Shown in pieces: positions 1 through 7,471 of a DNA stretch of 14,756 nucleotides. This DNA is from Roseiflexaceae bacterium. Its GTDB lineage: Bacteria; Chloroflexota; Chloroflexia; Chloroflexales; Roseiflexaceae. Location: the NCBI GenBank assembly GCA_947462525.1, contig CANHPK010000008.1, positions 1 through 14,756 on the forward strand. The letters are read 5' to 3'. The notes beneath the pieces are model-generated. The model worked only from the letters and a program-made list of their open reading frames with translations, ran no database searches and had not been told where the DNA came from. How positions within the stretch are numbered: the first letter of the stretch is position 1; the number at the start of each line of letters is the position of its first letter. The position numbers and the translations under genes are program-made.

Positions 1-1613
1 ATCTCGATACGTCGATGCGCCAGGTCGTCGACACCGTCATCGAAGTCGGCAGCGTGGATGTCTGCGCAATCTACCTGTATGACCGCGATGCCAACGAACT
101 CGTGCTCCGCGCCTGTGCAGGCCTCGACCAGAGCCTTATTGGTCAAGTCCGGATGTCGCTCGGCGAGGGCATCATCGGAGCAGCAGGCCAAGCCGGCAAG
201 CCGATTATGGTCGAAGACACCGCCCGCGATAGTCGCAGTGCGTCTGATGTTTCGCTGCGTACACCTGACCTGCATGGTATTTTGGCTGTGCCCATCGTCC
301 TCTTCAGCGACGGGCGATTTCATTTGGGTACCCCCAAGCTCCAAGGGGTCGTCACCGTACAAACGCGTCAGCCCCGGCTGTTCAACCAGAGCGAAGTCAG
401 TTTCGTCGAGACGATTGCGGGCGAGCTCGCCTTCTTCATCACCAATGCGCAAATCTACCAGAACGCCGATAATCAGCTCCATCGCAAAATCCGTGAGCTG
501 ACCACCCTGCAACAGGTGTCGAAGCGCATCGCCGAGCAGCTCCGGATTGACGAACTGCTCCAACTCATCGCAGACAAGGCGGTCGAACTCTCACAGGCCA
601 CCCGTGCCGACATTTTTCGCATCGATGCAAATGACACGCTGGTGCTGGCGGCGACCCATGGGGCACCACGCAATCCGTCGCCCATCCCCAAATGCATTAC
701 TGCTGCGGTACACGATGGCCGCCCATTGGCGGTGCTCAATGCGTTTACGGATACGCGCTTCCCGGATTTGGCCGAGACAGCCGCCCGTGACGGCTTCTTT
801 TCGCTCTACTGCACACCGTTGCGTGTGCGTGGCGAACGACCGTTGGGTGCCATCAGCTTGTATATGGCGCACGAACACTACTACGATTTCGAGCAGGTAC
901 GGTTGTTGGCGGCGTTTGCCGATGCTGCTGCCATCGCCATCGAAAACGCACGCTTGTATGACGACAGTCAACGAGCGCTCGCCGTCAAATCGGTCATGCT
1001 CCAAGAGATGCATCATCGGGTCCGCAACAATCTCCAGACGATTTCGGCGTTGCTGACCATGCAGCTCCGACGTTTGCCGGTCGAATCCGAAGCGAGTCAT
1101 TCGCTGCGCGACAGCGTTGCCCGCATCCAGGCAATTTCGGCGGTCCACAATCTCCTCTCGCGCGAGGATATTGGGATCACCACCGTCAACGCCATCGTCC
1201 AACAAATCGTCGATCATGCGGTCGTCAGTATGACCGATCCTGCGCATACGGTGAACTTTCGCGTCACGGGCGTCGCAATCAGCGTGGCATCGCGCCAAGC
1301 GACCGTCCTTTCGATTGTGTTGAACGAACTTATCATGAACGCCCTCTCGCACGGTTTATCGATGGTGGGCGGCGACGTCATCATCACGCTGGTCGACCAA
1401 GGGGACGATTATGCAATCGAAGTCCGCGATAATGGCCCGGAGCGTACCGTTGGGTTACCGCCACACCGGGGCACCGGGATGGGACTCCAGATGGTCCGTA
1501 CATTGGTCGAAAGCGACCTCAACGGCGATTTTCAGTTTTCTATTCAATCGGGCTGGGCCATCGCCCGCGTCGCATTTGCCCCACCCGAAAACGAAGAGGA
1601 GCATCAGTTATGA
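1..1613 (+). CDS. GAF-domain sensor histidine kinase, HisKA_2 type (5' partial)
   Basis: This is the C-terminal part of a cytoplasmic two-component sensor kinase. The frame is open through the left edge, so the true start lies outside; residues are numbered from the ATG at 15. Residues about 1-147 and 160-315 look like two GAF domains, the second opening after a short helical linker. The dimerisation/phosphoacceptor segment (about 326-400) has the HHRVRNNLQ motif with H333/H334, typical of the HisKA_2 family rather than classical HisKA. The ATPase domain follows with N442 (N box, NELIMNALSHG), D472 (DNG) and a GTGMGLQMV glycine box. No membrane segment is visible in this part. No response regulator is encoded in the window, so its partner is elsewhere or upstream. 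Its stop overlaps the next start by 4 bp (ATGA), implying translational coupling. The ligand sensed by the GAF domains cannot be inferred. Confidence 0.9.
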   Translation, partial: LDTSMRQVVDTVIEVGSVDVCAIYLYDRDANELVLRACAGLDQSLIGQVRMSLGEGIIGAAGQAGKPIMVEDTARDSRSASDVSLRTPDLHGILAVPIVLFSDGRFHLGTPKLQGVVTVQTRQPRLFNQSEVSFVETIAGELAFFITNAQIYQNADNQLHRKIRELTTLQQVSKRIAEQLRIDELLQLIADKAVELSQATRADIFRIDANDTLVLAATHGAPRNPSPIPKCITAAVHDGRPLAVLNAFTDTRFPDLAETAARDGFFSLYCTPLRVRGERPLGAISLYMAHEHYYDFEQVRLLAAFADAAAIAIENARLYDDSQRALAVKSVMLQEMHHRVRNNLQTISALLTMQLRRLPVESEASHSLRDSVARIQAISAVHNLLSREDIGITTVNAIVQQIVDHAVVSMTDPAHTVNFRVTGVAISVASRQATVLSIVLNELIMNALSHGLSMVGGDVIITLVDQGDDYAIEVRDNGPERTVGLPPHRGTGMGLQMVRTLVESDLNGDFQFSIQSGWAIARVAFAPPENEEEHQL

Positions 1614-2707
1614 CACGACTCGCACGGATGCAGGCCGCCATGGCAGCCGCCGGCATTGATGTCACCATCCTTGTCCCTGGTACCAACATGCGGTATCTGA
1701 GCGGTATCGGCTTTTCGACCAAATTGCGACTCGCCTGTATGCTCATCCCGCGCACGGGCACCGCCCACATGGTGTTGCCAACCATGGAGGCACCGCGCGC
1801 ACAGGCTGCGGCACAGTTCCCCGTTACCGTGCACCCGTGGGACGATGGTGATGGCCCGACAACAGCGCTCCGTGCTGCGGTCAGCGCGTTGGGCGGTACG
1901 GTGCGTACCATTGCGGTCGAGCACACCACCATGCGCGTCTTCGAGTTACGGGCTGTCGAGGCTGTCGTGCCGAGCGCACAGATTATCGATGCCGATCCGT
2001 TGATAGCCAGTCTGCGCATGCAGAAGTCCAGCGACGAACTCGCCGCCATGCAGCGCGCGATTGTGGTCGCCGAGTCGACGTTGGCCGCAACCATCGCCGC
2101 CATCCGGATCGGGATGACCGAGCTCGATGTCGCCGCTGATTGGGAACGACGCATACGCGCCGCCGGGAGCATCCCGTCGTTCGACCTGGCTGTCGGCTCA
2201 GGCCCCAATGGCGCGAGCCCTCATCATACCAATGGGATGCGGCAGCTCCAGTCCGGCGATCTGGTGGTTATCGACGGCGGGGCTATCGTCGATGGCTATG
2301 TCTCGGACATTACGCGCACCATCGGAGTGGGTAGTTTGTCTGAACGTGCCACCCTGGTCTACAACACCGTCCTGGCAGCCAACCAGGCGGGTCGACTGGC
2401 AGCCCAACAGCCCGGTGCGAGCGGTGACTCGGTTGATCGCGCAGCACGGGCCGTCATCGACGCAGCCGGTTTCGGTGCGTTCTTCATTCATCGGACTGGT
2501 CATGGCTTGGGCATCGATGTCCACGAGCCGCCATTCATGGTGGCCGGTGATCACAATCCCATTCTCGATGGAATGACATTTACCGTCGAGCCAGGGATAT
2601 ACCTGCCTGGCGAATGTGGTGTGCGTATCGAAGACATGCTGGTTCGTACCACAACGGGCGCTACCACCATGACGACCTTCGCGCGCGACCTGCAGTGCGT
2701 CGGCTAA
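1610..2707 (+). CDS. M24 family metallopeptidase (Xaa-Pro aminopeptidase/dipeptidase-like)
   Basis: This 365-residue protein has the two-part layout of M24B peptidases: an N-terminal creatinase-like domain (about 1-130) and a C-terminal pita-bread catalytic domain (about 140-360). All five expected metal ligands are present with family-typical spacing: D222 and D233 (IDGGAIVDGYVSDITRT), H298 (TGHGLG), E327 (TVEPGIY) and E341 (GVRIED). It should therefore be an active dinuclear-metal enzyme that removes or releases N-terminal residues next to proline in the cytoplasm. Whether it is an aminopeptidase P or a prolidase cannot be decided from sequence, so no symbol is given. The ATG at 1610 is supported by a GAGGAG ribosome binding site about 8 nt upstream and by the ATGA overlap with the kinase gene. 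Only 3 bp separate it from scpB, so the three genes are probably one transcript. Confidence 0.93.
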   Translation: MTRLARMQAAMAAAGIDVTILVPGTNMRYLSGIGFSTKLRLACMLIPRTGTAHMVLPTMEAPRAQAAAQFPVTVHPWDDGDGPTTALRAAVSALGGTVRTIAVEHTTMRVFELRAVEAVVPSAQIIDADPLIASLRMQKSSDELAAMQRAIVVAESTLAATIAAIRIGMTELDVAADWERRIRAAGSIPSFDLAVGSGPNGASPHHTNGMRQLQSGDLVVIDGGAIVDGYVSDITRTIGVGSLSERATLVYNTVLAANQAGRLAAQQPGASGDSVDRAARAVIDAAGFGAFFIHRTGHGLGIDVHEPPFMVAGDHNPILDGMTFTVEPGIYLPGECGVRIEDMLVRTTTGATTMTTFARDLQCVG

Positions 2708-2710
2708 GCC

Positions 2711-3307
2711 ATGGTCGACACGCAGTCCCTCAGCCTCGAGGGCCAAATCGAGGCAATCTTGTTTGTCGCGGGCGAGCCGGTTGGGTTGGCACAGCTGGCC
2801 GAATGGCTCGAGGTTTCCACCGGCGCCATCGATGCAGCCGTCGCGGAGCTGATTGCGCACTATCAGCAACGTGGCATCGCGGTGCTCCGGCACGAAGACC
2901 GCATTCAATTTGTGACGAGTGTGGGGGCTGCGCCGGTGGTACGGCGGATGTTGGGGCAGAGTGGCGCGTCCAAATTGTCCAATGCCGTCTCAGAGGTGTT
3001 GACCATCATCGCCTATCGACAGCCCATCACACGTGCCCAAATCGAAGCCATTCGAGGGGTCGATTGTAGCACGCTGGTACGGCAACTTCAGATACGCGAG
3101 CTGGTCGTCGATGTGGGCAGGCTCGACACCGTAGGTCGGCCGGTATTGTTTGCAACGACGGACCACTTCCTGCGCCAGTTCGGATTAACGTCGCTCCGTG
3201 ATTTGCCGCCGCTCGACATCCCGCTGCTCGCCGATGCGAGCGACGATGCATCGCCGCTACAGACAATGTTCCCCACTGTACCGCTTGGCGATAGCCGTAT
3301 CGATTAG
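2711..3307 (+). CDS. scpB: segregation and condensation protein ScpB
   Basis: ScpB is the tandem winged-helix subunit (kleisin-interacting protein) of the bacterial Smc-ScpAB condensin, which compacts and segregates the chromosome. The 198-residue length is normal. The N-terminal half (about 8-80) reads as the first winged helix ('IEAILFVAGEPV'). The second has the diagnostic stretch LSNAVSEVLTIIAYRQPITR...IEAIRGV (residues 89-117), followed by GRPVLFATT (142-150) and FLRQFGL...LRDLP (153-166). It is the last gene of the plus-strand operon, 3 bp after the peptidase gene and with little Shine-Dalgarno signal, so it probably relies on translational coupling. No scpA is in the window. Its TAG stop at 3305-3307 overlaps the convergent neighbour's stop codon, leaving no room for a terminator between them. 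Confidence 0.95.
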   Translation: MVDTQSLSLEGQIEAILFVAGEPVGLAQLAEWLEVSTGAIDAAVAELIAHYQQRGIAVLRHEDRIQFVTSVGAAPVVRRMLGQSGASKLSNAVSEVLTIIAYRQPITRAQIEAIRGVDCSTLVRQLQIRELVVDVGRLDTVGRPVLFATTDHFLRQFGLTSLRDLPPLDIPLLADASDDASPLQTMFPTVPLGDSRID

Positions 3308-4482
3308 GATTCTTTGGGTGGTGTCTCGTCGTCGCGGATGATTTCGAGTGGGTTGGTCACCAAACCAGCCGGTAGTGCATCGGTGACGGTAACGGTGGGT
3401 ACCACTGCCGTCAGACTCGACGCATACGGAGATTCTTCGGATGGGGTACCTTCCATCGGGCTGAGGGTACCGACGGGCATTGGGCGTCGCAGTGGTTGGA
3501 GCGCACCCAGACCGACACCTACCGTACCTGCAAACAGGACGATGCACGCGCTGATGATGCTCCAATCGCGGAACGATGGGTCGGCCAATACGCGGATCAA
3601 CACGCCCAGCGGTAATCCAGCCCAGGCTGCTTGACGACTATACTGCTGGAGCATGAGGGTACCGTCGAAAGCCTGACCCGACTCGGTCACCGCCCGCACG
3701 CTGACACCCAAAATCCCCGTTGCAATCCAAATGACACCCAGCCAGCGCATGCTTGCATGCCAGCGCATCCCCGTCATGCCAACGACCGCTGTCACCAAAA
3801 TAAAGGCAAAAATCGCGCTATAGCGGGCGTACTGGGCAAATCGGGCATACACCATGCGTTCCTGGGTTTCGACACGTTGCGGATAGATGATGCCCTGTAT
3901 CTCTGCTTCGGGGCTGTTGAATCCCTTTTGGAGCGATGTAGTCAACCACGTCACCACTGCCTGTTCGTTTTCGCGCAGTACTGGCCGACAGACATCCACT
4001 GCATAGCCGGTAGGCATTTCGATGACGGCCATAATCTGGCGTTCTTGTACTTGGGTGCAGAGCGGTGCGTCGTGGACATACTCGCGTACCAGCACCGGTA
4101 GACGCTGATCGATGATGTACGAGATGTTCTCTGCCCGTACATCCCCTTGGAGCTCATCAATCAGGCCAGGGACTAACAACAACGCGACGTATTGGGTGGT
4201 CTGCGCCGGGTACATCGCTTCGTAGACCGAGCGTACATCGAGTTGCGTCCGACTCAGCGCTGCGGCGATGAGTGAACGGGTGGGTACTGGGGGCGTACCC
4301 GGCGCAGGTTGCCGTAAGGTCGCCACAAATGTGCTTGACTTGAGGGTTACCATGTCCGCAATGTTCAACCACAGTGCACACAGCAATACCGGTACGGTTG
4401 TGATTGCAATCAGTCGTGCAATCGTCCGAGACCATGTCTGTATCCGTGCTTCTTTGGTTTTGGATGTTTCTCTTGCAAACAC
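3304..4482 (-). CDS. multi-pass membrane protein with large extracytoplasmic loop, function unknown
   Basis: I do not recognise this 392-residue protein. It has one hydrophobic helix near the N-terminus (about 22-42) and a roughly 175-residue soluble loop holding two cysteines (C142, C165). Four more hydrophobic segments follow at about 220-238, 245-263, 284-300 and 306-328. The tail (330-392) is polar and rich in Pro, Thr and Ser. If the N-terminus is cytoplasmic, the loop is outside the membrane, where C142 and C165 could form a disulfide. The start is a GTG at 4482: an in-frame stop lies 9 nt upstream and no later start is plausible before the first helix. It lies 64 bp downstream of the first array gene, with no terminator between, so it is probably co-transcribed with it. 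This makes it a candidate membrane partner of the secreted array proteins; that is inference from position only. Confidence 0.8.
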   Translation of the reverse strand: MFARETSKTKEARIQTWSRTIARLIAITTVPVLLCALWLNIADMVTLKSSTFVATLRQPAPGTPPVPTRSLIAAALSRTQLDVRSVYEAMYPAQTTQYVALLLVPGLIDELQGDVRAENISYIIDQRLPVLVREYVHDAPLCTQVQERQIMAVIEMPTGYAVDVCRPVLRENEQAVVTWLTTSLQKGFNSPEAEIQGIIYPQRVETQERMVYARFAQYARYSAIFAFILVTAVVGMTGMRWHASMRWLGVIWIATGILGVSVRAVTESGQAFDGTLMLQQYSRQAAWAGLPLGVLIRVLADPSFRDWSIISACIVLFAGTVGVGLGALQPLRRPMPVGTLSPMEGTPSEESPYASSLTAVVPTVTVTDALPAGLVTNPLEIIRDDETPPKES

Positions 4483-4546
4483 GATGTGTCACGTTTCTGT
4501 ACGAGCATGCTGCGCACGCTCTGGGCAAGTGGTCCCATCGCCGTGT

Positions 4547-5680
4547 CTAGGGGATAATCGGCCATACACGGAGTTCAATGGTGACAACCCCCGCATTGGT
4601 TTGTACCCGGAGCTGCTTCGGTGCGGTATCCTTGTCAATCAAGAACAGGATTTGACCGCCGGTACGCTGGCCGGGTGGCACCATCGTTCCCGCCAAGACG
4701 TCTGTCAAGCCGATGTAGCGCTCGTCGAGCGCATGCGCACCGTCCTGCAAATCGACCAAGGTGTATAACTCTGGACCCACGTATTCGGTTGCTTGATTCG
4801 GTTGGCGATCGTTGCGGTATTGGACGGTCATTGCCACAAAACGCTTGCCATCCGGCGCACGATACGATGCAAATGTATGCAGATAGCGGATGTTGGTGAC
4901 GGCGCTGTAGATCCCGTGCTCGGACGCTTGCCAGTACCCAACGACGGGCATACGGTTTGTCACAAAGGTCTGCAACACACTATCCGGCAATACCGCTACC
5001 GTCGGCGCGCTGACCGCGACTGGTGCTGGCGCTACTCGTTGCTGCGCTGCACGGCCGAGAAGCCCTGACAACACACGGTACGGTGCAGGATTGTTGGGAT
5101 GAAGCTCCAAGCGGCCGCGTTCGAAATACTGGACCGTGAAGCTCTGTCCTTCGTGCGTCTCGGTCATTTCACCGGACACCGGGTACCCCAACAGCGCAAG
5201 ATTTTCTGCATAGGACCAGCCGTTGCGTTGGTCCAGCGCAACCCCGTGTCCTTGCCAATATGCGGCAAATTCACCACAGACTGCGTGATTGGTCTCGCCA
5301 AACCACCGACATCCTGCTTGATTGCCACGCGTATCTGCTGCATTGTCCACGCCGTAGCGCGCGCGCAGTTCTTCGGATCCGACATGACCGAGTTGGATGT
5401 CGTATGGTGCTGCCAAAGGATGAACCTCGATGCGATGCCGCTCGAAGTACTGTGTGCGGATAATCCCGCCATTTTCGAACCGCTCTTGGACCGCACTAAT
5501 GGGATGCCCAAAGACACTGAGCCCACCATTTGTTTGCCAATATCGTACGATGCGCGCATCAATACAAAATCCCGTCTCGCGGGAGCAGGTGTCTGCAGCA
5601 TGTGCTGGTTGCATGGGCAAACCCACAGACATACTCAGCAGTACCAAGAGCACCCATAGCAGGTGTACGTAATGTTTCAT
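4547..5680 (-). CDS. secreted array paralog 1: bimodular protein with DUF4352-like C-terminus
   Basis: A signal peptide (about 1-29, ending AHA|AD) precedes two related modules. Module A (32-103) has C32-x6-C39, 'YWQTNGGLSVFGHPI' and 'QYFERHRIEVHP'. Module B (124-210) has C124-x10-C135, 'ENLALLGYPVSG' and 'QYFERGRLELHPNN'. A short Ala/Pro/Val linker (about 213-232) leads to a domain at about 244-377 with the DUF4352-like pattern: APDGKRFVAMTVQYRN, YTLVDLQDG, PPGQRTGGQILFLI, ending IELRVWP. This is the most divergent complete copy in module A (WQTNGG instead of WEQNGG). A GGGGGG-rich ribosome binding site precedes the ATG. No membrane anchor is visible, so the product is probably released or held on the cell surface through a partner. 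Biochemical function is unknown; ligand or cell-wall binding is inference. Confidence 0.88.
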   Translation of the reverse strand: MKHYVHLLWVLLVLLSMSVGLPMQPAHAADTCSRETGFCIDARIVRYWQTNGGLSVFGHPISAVQERFENGGIIRTQYFERHRIEVHPLAAPYDIQLGHVGSEELRARYGVDNAADTRGNQAGCRWFGETNHAVCGEFAAYWQGHGVALDQRNGWSYAENLALLGYPVSGEMTETHEGQSFTVQYFERGRLELHPNNPAPYRVLSGLLGRAAQQRVAPAPVAVSAPTVAVLPDSVLQTFVTNRMPVVGYWQASEHGIYSAVTNIRYLHTFASYRAPDGKRFVAMTVQYRNDRQPNQATEYVGPELYTLVDLQDGAHALDERYIGLTDVLAGTMVPPGQRTGGQILFLIDKDTAPKQLRVQTNAGVVTIELRVWPIIP

Positions 5681-5752
5681 GCAGACGTTCCCCCCGAGTC
5701 AGATGTATCTCATGCATAGTAGCACGCAGAACGGCACTCGCCACGGGTTGCG

Positions 5753-5797
5753 TCAAATCGTCATTATGTCGTAAGAAACTCCACGCAATAGACGCAT
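5753..5797 (-). CDS. possible 14-residue leader peptide upstream of array paralog 1
   Basis: A small reading frame, MRLLRGVSYDIMTI, starts with ATG at 5797 and has a strong GGGAGG ribosome binding site 6 nt upstream. It lies between the predicted promoter (5891-5920) and the start of the secreted gene at 5680, so it would be part of the 5' leader. A CCTCC segment (5818-5822 on the minus strand) can pair with that ribosome binding site (5804-5808). A frame this short can arise by chance; only the site and position argue for it. Confidence 0.25.
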   Translation of the reverse strand: MRLLRGVSYDIMTI

Positions 5798-5876
5798 ATC
5801 CAACCTCCCATTGGCTCGGAGGGGATACTGCATCATGATGCGCAAAAGAGGCTGGTAAGTTAAATTTATTGAATAA

Positions 5877-5920
5877 GTATTTCGTAAAATATTATAAAAA
5901 TCCTGTAATGATTGTGTCAT
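5877..5920 (-). promoter_or_regulatory. predicted promoter of array paralog 1 with AT-rich motif
   Basis: On the minus strand a perfect TATAAT (-10, plus positions 5891-5896) lies 18 bp after ATGACA (-35, 5915-5920; 5 of 6 matches to TTGACA). The predicted transcript start is near 5884, giving a leader of about 200 nt before the gene at 5680. The shared motif TTTTACGAAATAC occupies 5877-5889, immediately after the -10 box, a position where a repressor would overlap the start site. Confidence 0.5.
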
Positions 5921-6026
5921 CAGTGTACAGCGCACAGTGTGACCGGATTTTGGGGTGAGTGGACAGCATGTATGGAGGGTAGGACACTCGCTGTGATGTG
6001 TGCATTTGGCATACTGCGTTTGGCTG

Positions 6027-6058
6027 AAAAAAGAGGCGCAGCATCCATGCTGCGCCTC
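6027..6058 (-). terminator. Rho-independent terminator after array paralog 2
   Basis: A perfect GC-rich inverted repeat of 12 bp (6033-6044 with 6047-6058; the physical loop is probably 4 nt) is followed on the minus strand by six T residues (plus A run 6027-6032). It starts 16 bp after the stop codon of the gene at 6075. This is a textbook intrinsic terminator. Confidence 0.92.
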
Positions 6059-6074
6059 GCTCCACCGTAGCGTG

Positions 6075-7187
6075 CTATGGTTTGGGCCATTGCCGGAGTT
6101 CGATGACCACCGGTTTGCCGGCCAGATAGACCGTGACTTGTGCTGGTGCCGACGTCCGTGGGATCAGATAGCTATAGTTGGTTGTGATAAACGAGCAGCC
6201 AATTGTACAGGGTGATCCCGAGTAGTAGGTGCCATAATTGCCGTCGAGATCGATAATGCTGACCGCAGAAATCTGCGATTCGCCATTCGCCTCGGGATTG
6301 TATTCCATCACTTTGAACGATACCGTCTTGGACCACACACTCGATTCGGTGTAGGTGAAATCATAGACCGCCAATACGCCGCGGCTGACATCGCCATACC
6401 ATTTGCCGCCGCTCGGCATTCGACTCCGGAAGGTGTCGGTGACAGTCGAAGGCAATGTCGGCATCGGTGTCGCGGTTGGGGTCATCGTGATGGTAGGTGT
6501 TGCCGGTGCGGTGGGGACGGGTGTGGCAGTTGGTGCATTGCTGAATTGCCATGTCTCGTTGCCCAGTAGTCCAAAGAGTACCGTATAGGGGGCTGGATTT
6601 TCGGGATGATACTCGAATCGTGCACGTTCGAACCACTGCACCTGATAACGTTGGCCGTCTGACAGCGTCTCGAGATAGACGTTCGACAGCGGCAATCCGA
6701 ACAGCGCCAGGCTCTCGGCTTCGCTCACCGCCGGATCGGTGTCCATCTGTAATCCGTTACGTCGGTAGGCCGCCAAAAATTGCCCGCACACAGACTGCTT
6801 GGTCTGTGCAAACGAAATGCAGTCCGTCGCAGTTGCTTGACTGGGGAACGACGTCCAATCGATCCGCAGTTGTGCGAGTCGGTCAGCTCCCAGACGACCC
6901 AACAAGACGTCGTATGGTCGGGCGTTCTCGGGGTGCAGCTCGAGCCGGTTCCGCTCGAAGCGTTGGCCAATGAATGCACTCCCATCAACGATAACCGGCT
7001 CTTGGGGGCCGATTGGTAATCCGAATACCGGCAGCCCACCGTTCTGCTCCCAGTACTCGCGGATCCGACCGTCGATGCAATACCCTGTCTCGACAAAGCA
7101 GCGCTGCGCTGCCTGAGCTGCGTGATTCGGCAACATCAGCCACAACAGCCCAATCCCTACCAACGCCCAGATCGTCGTGTTGCGCAT
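6075..7187 (-). CDS. secreted array paralog 2: bimodular protein with diverged DUF4352-like C-terminus
   Basis: The frame opens at 7277, but the ATG at 7187 is preferred: it gives a clean signal peptide (MRNTTIWALVGIGLLWLMLP..., cleavage near AQA|AQ, 24-27) and has AGGGA upstream, giving 370 residues. Module A (30-103) has C30-x6-C37, WEQNGGLPVFGLPIG and FERNRLELHPENARPYDVLLGRLG. Module B (123-210) has C123-x10-C134, ESLALFGLPLS and YQVQWFERARFEYHPENPAPY. The linker (about 218-248) is rich in Pro and Thr with PTATP-like repeats, the type common in secreted Chloroflexota proteins. The C-terminal part (about 250-370) keeps the DUF4352-like end (APAQVTVYL...VIELRQWP) but has lost the usual GK(K/R)F strand motif and carries an extra cysteine pair (SPCTIGC). 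It is a single-gene unit with its own terminator and a very AT-rich upstream region. Confidence 0.9.
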   Translation of the reverse strand: MRNTTIWALVGIGLLWLMLPNHAAQAAQRCFVETGYCIDGRIREYWEQNGGLPVFGLPIGPQEPVIVDGSAFIGQRFERNRLELHPENARPYDVLLGRLGADRLAQLRIDWTSFPSQATATDCISFAQTKQSVCGQFLAAYRRNGLQMDTDPAVSEAESLALFGLPLSNVYLETLSDGQRYQVQWFERARFEYHPENPAPYTVLFGLLGNETWQFSNAPTATPVPTAPATPTITMTPTATPMPTLPSTVTDTFRSRMPSGGKWYGDVSRGVLAVYDFTYTESSVWSKTVSFKVMEYNPEANGESQISAVSIIDLDGNYGTYYSGSPCTIGCSFITTNYSYLIPRTSAPAQVTVYLAGKPVVIELRQWPKP

Positions 7188-7394
7188 GTCGTCCCTACTT
7201 GTCAGTGGTGGAGTTGATTGATGACAATAATACCACAAAACCGAGTAATTACTACACAGTATAAAAAACTCACTCAAAGTATATTTGAAAAAATAATGAT
7301 ATGCAATTTAACTATTATCTATGCGCAAAAAATAGAATTGATAACAAACGTTTTATGTATGAAATTGCGTATATATGAGCGTTATTTTTACTAC
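7188..7394 (-). promoter_or_regulatory. very AT-rich upstream region of array paralog 2
   Basis: I counted about 26% G+C over 7211-7400, far below the flanking genes. It holds a diverged copy of the shared array motif (minus strand TATTTTTTCAAATATAC, plus 7279-7295) and several weak -10-like hexamers (for example TATACT at 7258-7263 and TATTAT at 7227-7232). None has a well-spaced -35 box, so I cannot place the promoter exactly. Short reading frames here look spurious. Confidence 0.5.
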
Positions 7395-7432
7395 AAAAAC
7401 ACACCACGTCGAACGAAATCTGACGTGGTGTG
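7395..7432 (-). terminator. Rho-independent terminator after array paralog 3
   Basis: An 11-bp perfect stem (7400-7410 with 7422-7432) with an 11-nt loop, followed on the minus strand by GTTTTTG (A run at 7395-7399). It lies about 40 bp past the stop codon at 7472 and would end the three-gene unit 11212-7472. Confidence 0.88.
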
Positions 7433-7471
7433 GTGATGTGAAGGAGACGTGGCGTTCGCCATCCGCTGACG

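Larger units (their letters stand above)
5681..6026. other. intergenic spacer between array paralogs 1 and 2
   Basis: About 350 bp without a convincing full-length gene. It holds the ribosome binding site of paralog 1, a possible 14-residue leader frame (5753-5797), an AT-rich core (about 5856-5920) with the promoter and shared motif, and then about 100 bp (5921-6026) in which I see nothing specific. The terminator of paralog 2 closes it on the right. Confidence 0.6.

Noticed and set aside
5701..5755. TTGACG and TACTAT on the minus strand as a promoter closer to paralog 1
   Set aside because: The spacing between the two hexamers is 29 bp, far from the usual 16-19 bp; the pair at 5891-5920 is much better.
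7188..7277. Extended N-terminus of paralog 2 starting at 7277
   Set aside because: It would add 30 residues before the signal peptide, in AT-rich upstream DNA, with no supporting ribosome binding site; the ATG at 7187 gives a normal signal peptide.
7211..7400. AT-rich stretch considered as an inserted mobile element or replication origin
   Set aside because: There are no terminal inverted repeats, target duplications, transposase, DnaA-box cluster or iterons; it sits exactly where a promoter region is expected.
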